Of a stretch of 64,000 bases of DNA, positions 58,040 to 64,000 are shown in pieces. The stretch comes from Nitzschia sp. pyKryTriq1. Its lineage: Eukaryota; Bacillariophyta; Bacillariophyceae; Bacillariales; Bacillariaceae. The number at the start of each line of letters is the position of its first letter. Position 1 is the first letter of the stretch. The stretch is taken from NCBI GenBank assembly GCA_956465555.1, contig OY101123.1, positions 1,364,001-1,428,000 on the forward strand, in the 5' to 3' direction. The position numbers and the translations under genes were made by a program. The notes below the pieces were generated by a model. It searched no databases. It was not told the DNA's origin and saw only the letters and a list, made by a program, of their open reading frames with translations.

Positions 58040-61000
58040 TTAGTAGTACACCATATCCGTCTTGGGTCTCGAGCTGATGTAGGTGCTCATACTTTGACAA
58101 CGCAAGAAGCTTTCCAGTACCAGATCGAAATCGGTGAGACCTAATGCAAGTTCGTCCTTCATCTCCTTCGGGAAGAGAGGTTTGTGAGCTTGGTTGGCTC
58201 GATGATTCTTGATTTCGAAGAATTTGTCTTCGTCAAAGAGAACGGTTGGCTCACCGGCCGCACCATACGTCTGCGCAGCCTCTTCGATCCAGTAGCAGCA
58301 CGCCGAAACACCTGGTAATCACGAAAGACAGAGAAAGAGACAATTGAGCAAGGATCGTTACAGCATTCGACGCAGCGCTTGCGCGATTGCGACATACCTT
58401 CCAGTAGTTCCGAAATAAAGCTCTTAGCGACAAATTTGAGCCCACCGACGCCGTGCTCAGTGCTATTTCTGCCCCCTGGTGGAACAACGACATCACACAA
58501 CCAGCTCTCTGCCTTCAGGGTGTTTCCAAATATAGTTCCGAGTGCTTGAGCGAGGTACAATACTTGTGACCTGAGAGCACCGGCTGTAGCTCTGGGGTCT
58601 TGCGATTTTTGAACCATGTCGTTGTCTAGGCCGAAATCTGGAGCAAGAATAACTCGGCCGACATCCAAGTCCACCAACGTTACATCCCGTGGCAAGTTTC
58701 CAATCAATTCGGCATTCTGGCTGTCCTCAGAGGGTACACCGAGAATAAAAGGAGCAGGGTATTGAATCAAATCTCCAGCCAGTGATGCTGGCACCATGGG
58801 CACGAGCAAATGGCTCCACTTGAGAGGATCGAGGAGCGCGCTCAAAGCCACCGTTGCAGACTGCAAGACGCTTCTTCGGCTCGACGATAGAATGATCTTC
58901 TGCTCCAACAGCGCCGTGATGAACAGTAGAGCAAAGGGAGTAGGTGGGAGGCAGTCGGCGACCTGTTGCAACGCCAAGCTTTCAAAGGCCGACGCCTGAC
59001 TTGAAATCGGCCGATCAATCCATGGAGCAGAGGCTGCGCGAAGATACGGTTCCAAAATGCATCTCAAGGATATGCTCTCCACGTCTCGGTGGGCAAAATT
59101 ACCGAGCACATCCACAAGTACGCCACAGTTCCCAAGTACCGAAGACTCAGGGCCCTCTTCATTTCGTCTCGAGTAGTCGAAGAGAAGGCGGGAAAGCGTA
59201 TCTCTCATAGCCAGAATTACATTCTTTCGACTAACGAGAGCCAAGCCAATCGAAATGGGTTGCAATGGATCCCGAAACTCTTCACCCAGCACTCGACTAA
59301 CCCAAGACGTTGATTTGAGCTTATCATTGAAAGCGGAGATGGGGGCGCTGACGGAAACATTCTTGACAAGTCCCTTCTTGCCAATTTCGCCGATAGTTCC
59401 TTCCGATTCGGTCGTTTCCGTTTTCCGAAGATTGATCGGCGACTGAAAGTCGTTGGTGTTTGGAGCCGTTGTCTTTTCTTCGTCGTGCACGAATGCGTCA
59501 ATTCGATCCTGAACAATGGACACGTGGTCTGGCTTGCACTGGAGGAAAAGAGATACTCCATACAGCGCCGACTCGGCTCCTGACGACTCGGCATTGGGAA
59601 TGGTGAACGATACCAAGGAGACTTCCCACCCATCTTTGCTGAAGTGGGAGCTTAGCGTTTTCCGCACAAACGGCTTGGGCTTCTGGGGAGGTACAACGGC
59701 ATAGCCCTCAAAGGTCGGCGGGAGTGCTTCCTCAGCCGAAAATGAAGAATCATGTTCGTGCTCGCGATCCAAGGCCACCGGGAGACATGTGTATCGGCGA
59801 ATGTCGGAAGATTCAATTCCAGGTACCGGCATCTCCGACGCAATCTCATTTCCCACCGCTGAGCCAAAAATTACTGCAAACTCAGCATTGGGGTAGTTTC
59901 GTTCATTATCATCGTCGATCGTAGGTGTCTTGAATGGCTTATGGGACGAGACTCCCTCAGGAAGGTCCGCCTTTCGTAGAAGACGTTTGACACAACCTTG
60001 AGGCAGGTTCGGAATCTCTTGTTTGTCGTTCCAAGTAGGATCTTTGGCCCGGAGTTTCGAGAGCTCATTACACATCCATTCATGGAATTTGTGTTCCCGG
60101 AACTTCGCATTCACGTTGGCTGCATAGTTGTACAACATTTCTTCCACGAGCGTTGTTGCCGTTTCAACGAGTTTGGATTGGACATAGATTTCGGCGGTCG
60201 CGCGGTTCGGAGGAACGGTGCTACCTCCCTTCTTGACAACTTCAGCTGCTACTGTCTCCAACTCTTTTCGCACAGCCTTGAAGCTCGAATCGATCTCGTC
60301 CATCCTCGAAGAAAGTTCCATGGTCCCTGAAATGTAGACACCCCAGAACTTTTTACTCGCTTTGATGAGTTTCTCGACAACTGCCACGTCAATCTCCTGA
60401 CCATTCTTGAGCTGTTCCAGTGCAGTCTTGGTCGCTTGAAGAGCCGGAAGAAATGTTCTTCGGATGAATATCGTGCAGCACAAGTCATTGGAGGCTCCCA
60501 AGAGTCGACTTCTGGTTTCTTCTTCGTTCCCAAAGTTGTGTTCACCAGATGGTTCCTTTTCGACTTGACAGACAAGGAAGAGCAGAATGTAGGCAAAGCA
60601 ATTCTTGGCGCCAGCATGCTTGGTGTCTCCGACTAGACCATCCACAACTTCCTTCAAAGGTAAGTTGAAATAGGGTGCCGTGTTTCTCAAATAGCCTCGC
60701 ATGCGGGAGCATTCGGTTGACGTCAAAAAGGAAATGAAGGGAGCTCCCGTCAGCGAGTCTACGACGGCTTTGGAAAAGTCAAAGAAAATGTCACGAGGGA
60801 TGGTCTGCGTTTTGGCATTCAAGACAACTTCCAAGTGACGTAAGGATGCATCTGGGACCATTTTGTGAAAGTCAAAGAGCGGAGGCTGCAGCTTGTTTCC
60901 AACGGTGGTCGGCAAAAAGAATTTGTAGCTGATACGACTTGCCATTTCTCGTAGACGGGCGGTCGGAGTGACACCGTAAAGATCCAAAAATGACGTCAAT

Positions 61001-63028
61001 TCCAAAAAGAGCATCAGCTGTGCACTGGGGGTCATCTTTCCATCGGCAATATTGCCATCCGCGAGTTCCTCGTCGCCAGAAGTAAAATGCCTAGACAAGA
61101 ATGGGAGTCGACGACCGTCCAGTGCACAAGTCAAAAAGGCGTTTCGGACCGCTTCACGAAAGTTTTGATCCATATCATGCACCTGGCAAAGCCCTTCGAC
61201 AATAAACTTATCCAAGCACCTGTTCGGTTGCGAAAAGGTGAGACGAGACGTATTCATCCCGTTGTATGTGTGGTGATAGTAGACAGTGAACTATTTGAAC
61301 GTACCGGAGAGGGACTTCCTCCAAAAATTCTCTGCGAATATCCAAGGTGGGTGCCGGTGGCGTCAAAAAGCTATCGATGGTTTCTGCGGGAGGTACCGTA
61401 ACTTCAGAGACGGATTGAATTTCCATGGTTGCAGGCGACGATGTTTGCTGCTCATCTGCTGCCTGTTTCTTCTTGGGACTGGACGCACTCGGCAAATTGG
61501 ACAGAGTTCCGCGCTTAGTGTAGTAGGCACGAGCTCGATGCATCATTGCAACGGCCACATCAATATAATTCATTCGCTCCAACGAAACCTTGGTGCCCGT
61601 CGCCATGGTGAGGACCACGGGTCGTCTGGCTTTGGAGATTTCCGTGGGAATATCCAAGATTGTACCTTTTCGCAAATCTACATCTCCCAAACGTACAGCT
61701 AAATCACCACTTCGAATGACCCCTGAACTTTCAGCCTGTCCCCCCGGAACCAAAAAGTCGATAAAGACACCATGATTTTTGAGGTAGCATTGTTTGAGAT
61801 TCACTCCCAGCATGCCTCTTCCGAGCAACATGGCGTATTCGTAGGGTTCCAATTTGTCTAGAATCGCTTGCATGTGCTGTCCCACTCGACTCTTCAAGAT
61901 GAGTTCCGTCTGCGATTCTTTTGCGGGGCGAGTGTCGGCTAGTGTACCCTCATCGGTCTTTTCCCCCACAGAACCATCGTTACTACCACCGACGTTGCTA
62001 CCAGACGACGACGCATTGTATCGCCCCCGAAATCCACTCGAGAGAACGGATTCATAGGCCACTGTGGCTGCGAGGGATGCCTTGGTAAAGGCTCGACCGA
62101 CCAGCAGTTTCGTGGCCGCCGCATCCGAAGCGCCACCGATGGACGAGTCTCGATCATCGAAATCCTCCTCTGCTCCGTCTTCTATTATTATTTTGTCGTC
62201 TCCTCCCATACCTCCTTCGGCGGCCTCTTTTTCGCTGACGTTGGCTTCGATCAACGAAAATTGTTTGGGTCGAATTTCTTCGGCCTTGTTGGATGCTGCT
62301 GCTGTTGATGAAGATGATTCGTCGACTGACGACTCGTTGCGGTTAGCGTCATCCACTTGATCACGAGCCTGGCTCTCAGCAGTCTCTCCAGAGACTTGTT
62401 GTTCGTCTGGTTTTGTTTGTTGAAAGCTTTGACGAAAGGTTGTTCCAATTCCAATCGATGGCGCCGCCTTCCACAAATTTGTAGACCTCATCTCTTGAAC
62501 CTTGGTGGTCAGAACAGGAGTTCCTTTGGACCACAAGGTTTGTGCATTTTGGTTGGCTCGTTCCTTCAACGTCTGGAAGCGGTTCATCAAGATTTGTGCC
62601 CCTTTGCCTGTCGGTTCTCCAGTACCAGTACGTCGCGCCGGAGATGCGGTGGGAGTGGTTGTTGCACTACTAGTAGTAGCAGCAGCAGTAGCAGAATCCG
62701 TGGGTGGCTCGGGGACAACATCTGATGCCGGTGGCGCTGGCTCTACCACGTCTGTTTTTTCAACTTCATCGCTCTCCTTGGCAGGTGTCTCTGGCGCTGG
62801 TGCTGCTGGCGGTGATACATCGGCTTCCTTCTTTTCCTCCAATGGTCCACCATCCACCGATGGAGTTGTTGCAGGCATATCGGGTTCCGTGGCCGGTGCA
62901 GGACTCTTCATAAAAGTACTAATAGTCGCAGTCGCAGCAGCAGTGTCATCCTCGTGGGGTACCGTGGTCGTCGCCTCCTCCTCAGCTGATGGCGGTGCCG
63001 TCACGGCTCCTTCGTCTTCTTGGGACAT
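58040..63028 (-). CDS. PDZ-RGS-DENN protein, about 1605 residues (three exons)
   Basis: Exons are 63028-61305, 61219-58398 and 58311-58040, with introns of 85 bp (GTACGT...AACAG, phase 2) and 86 bp (GTATGT...CCAG, phase 1). Each splice restores one frame and joins ORFs that otherwise overlap or end in unrelated tails. Residues 1-400 are acidic, Thr/Ala/Pro-rich and disordered. A PDZ domain follows (about 405-490; FLVPGGQAESSGVIRSGDLA). An RGS-like domain (about 575-755; FLELTSFLDLYG, FFDFSKAVVDSL, FISFLTSTECSRM) comes next. A helical linker leads to the DENN domain (about 1015-1530; FAVIFGSAVGNE, ALLFITALLEQKIILSS, PLKWSHLLVPMVPASL). DENN domains activate Rab GTPases by nucleotide exchange; RGS domains speed G-alpha hydrolysis or bind partners. 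It would link G-protein or membrane-scaffold signals to vesicle traffic (inference). Confidence 0.85.
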
Positions 63029-63544
63029 GATACTAATCAACGCAACCGCTTGAAATGACACTGGGGGTTGTTGGGAGTCGTCGTCAAGGTTTAGTATAAG
63101 AAGCTAAGCTACAAGGACGGCTATTACAAGTACATACAGTATGTGTGGCTGCACTCACTCTTCTCTCCTACCGGTATCGTCATCGTGGTGGCCACAATCG
63201 CAACAACGACGACGACGCATTGGAATGTGGTTCTTGTAGCAGAATATCCGGGTACTTTGGTTTCAAATTGTCCGCGCACGCACGCGACAAAGAAGATTGG
63301 CTGGCTCGGAAAAACGAAACTGCTGGGTGTGTGTACGTCTGTCCTTCGATGGGAACTAAGCGTGACCAATTATTATCCACGAATGAAAGATCTGATCTCT
63401 TCTTTGTTATTATCTAGAGTTTTCTCGCATCCATCCATTGTCCCATGCAACACAACACCATGCAACACATGCAACCCCCACAATACCATTTACATACCAC
63501 ACTCCTTTTCCATTTCAGTCTCGATACGAGAACGACTCATCATC
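63029..63544. other. Divergent promoter region
   Basis: 516 bp between the starts of two opposite genes. CTACCGGTATCGTC near 63168 and a CATGCAACAC direct repeat (63447 and 63462) are the only features seen. Confidence 0.5.
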
Positions 63545-64000
63545 ATGACACGATGCTGGCCTAACAGCCAAACCAAACGAGGAATACGTTTCGTCGGTCA
63601 TGTTTTCTCGTCTACAAGCAGTAGCAGGAAGCGGCCGGCGGCCACTCGGATCGGAAATCATTTTTCGTGGACTGCCGCATCATGTTCCACCAGTAACGAC
63701 GACATGCGACGACCACTTTCGCTATTATCATTATCATTACCAACCCCGCTGCTTCGAACCAGCTTGGTCTCAGTAAATGATGGTGAAAGGACAGTGCCTC
63801 CTTCACGGTGTTTTTCGACCACAACCAACACGACCTCGTCGTCGTCGTCCTCTTCGACATCTCAAAGAATGGAAAAAATCTGGCGACAAACCACTCAACG
63901 GATACTGAAAGACTCCGAAGTGGGTGCTCTCACCTTCAGTGCTTGGGGAGAAGCTCATTCCTGTATTCTTTTCTGGCTTGGCAGCAACCATAATAATGAT
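63545..64000 (+). CDS. Unknown protein, N-terminal part, mitochondrial-type leader (runs off window)
   Basis: Open from the ATG at 63545 to the window end (152 codons, no stop). The first 100 residues are rich in Arg, Ser and Thr with few acids (HVFSSTSSSRKRPAATRIG), and SRCFSTTTN has the R-x-F-S form of mitochondrial processing sites. The later residues (MEKIWRQTTQRILKDSEVGA) look more ordered. The family cannot be told from this part. The start is chosen because it is the first ATG of the open frame. Confidence 0.55.
   Translation, partial: MTRCWPNSQTKRGIRFVGHVFSSTSSSRKRPAATRIGNHFSWTAASCSTSNDDMRRPLSLLSLSLPTPLLRTSLVSVNDGERTVPPSRCFSTTTNTTSSSSSSSTSQRMEKIWRQTTQRILKDSEVGALTFSAWGEAHSCILFWLGSNHNND

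Noticed and set aside
61208-61257. Two overlapping same-strand genes (PDZ protein and DENN protein)
   Set aside because: The overlap vanishes when a canonical 85-bp intron (61220-61304) is removed; both parts then form one frame.

Overview
This window looks like nuclear DNA of a diatom, probably a pennate one. Four things point that way. Several proteins carry the diatom plastid entry signal, a signal peptide ending in an A-F-x-P type motif. Xanthophyll-cycle enzymes (violaxanthin de-epoxidase and zeaxanthin epoxidase) are present. There is a Ty1/copia element of the kind common in diatoms. Genes are compact, with few short (53-190 bp) GT-AG introns and intergenic spaces of about 0.1-1.5 kb. 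The species cannot be named from the sequence. No tRNA, rRNA or CRISPR array was recognised.

Layout. 1-12 kb holds housekeeping genes: an ARM-repeat protein (cut by the window start), a small fuseless-like membrane protein, a PLAC8 protein, ribosome biogenesis factor RPF2, a DIS3L2-type exoribonuclease, a PPR protein and a J-domain protein. 12.4-15.15 kb is a DNA transposon with TGTTACGACAA inverted ends and an ATAC target duplication (Ginger-like by these features). 15.3-19 kb has an RsuA/RluB-type pseudouridine synthase and an ABCF3/GCN20-type ATPase whose intron cuts its signature motif. 19.24-24.26 kb is an intact, apparently very young copia retrotransposon. 24.5-29.3 kb has a Tat-like lumenal DUF6816-type protein, a plastid SET-domain protein and a large unknown membrane protein.

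30.2-37.8 kb is a photoprotection neighbourhood: VDE on the minus strand, a plastid multi-pass membrane protein, a seven-exon coiled-coil protein, and ZEP on the plus strand. VDE and ZEP catalyse opposite directions of the same pigment cycle.

38-47 kb is a decay or accessory zone. It has a basic nuclear-type protein, a frame-broken membrane protein, a 76-79 bp tandem array, an LRR-receptor remnant with a frame break, a SAP-domain gene whose reading frame changes twice, and a PIF/Harbinger-like DDE transposase with a divergent partner gene, bracketed by perfect 44-bp direct repeats.

47-64 kb is regulatory and signalling: a protein with repeated basic segments, an LSD1-like amine oxidase fused to a SANT/Myb-type domain, the RNA polymerase III repressor MAF1, a membrane RING-H2 ubiquitin ligase, an MAK/RCK-type kinase with DFS in place of DFG, and a roughly 1605-residue PDZ-RGS-DENN protein assembled from three exons. 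A gene with a mitochondrial-type N-terminus runs off the right end. Intergenic DNA throughout is rich in the palindrome (G)TACCGGTA(C) and in CTA/TAG runs.
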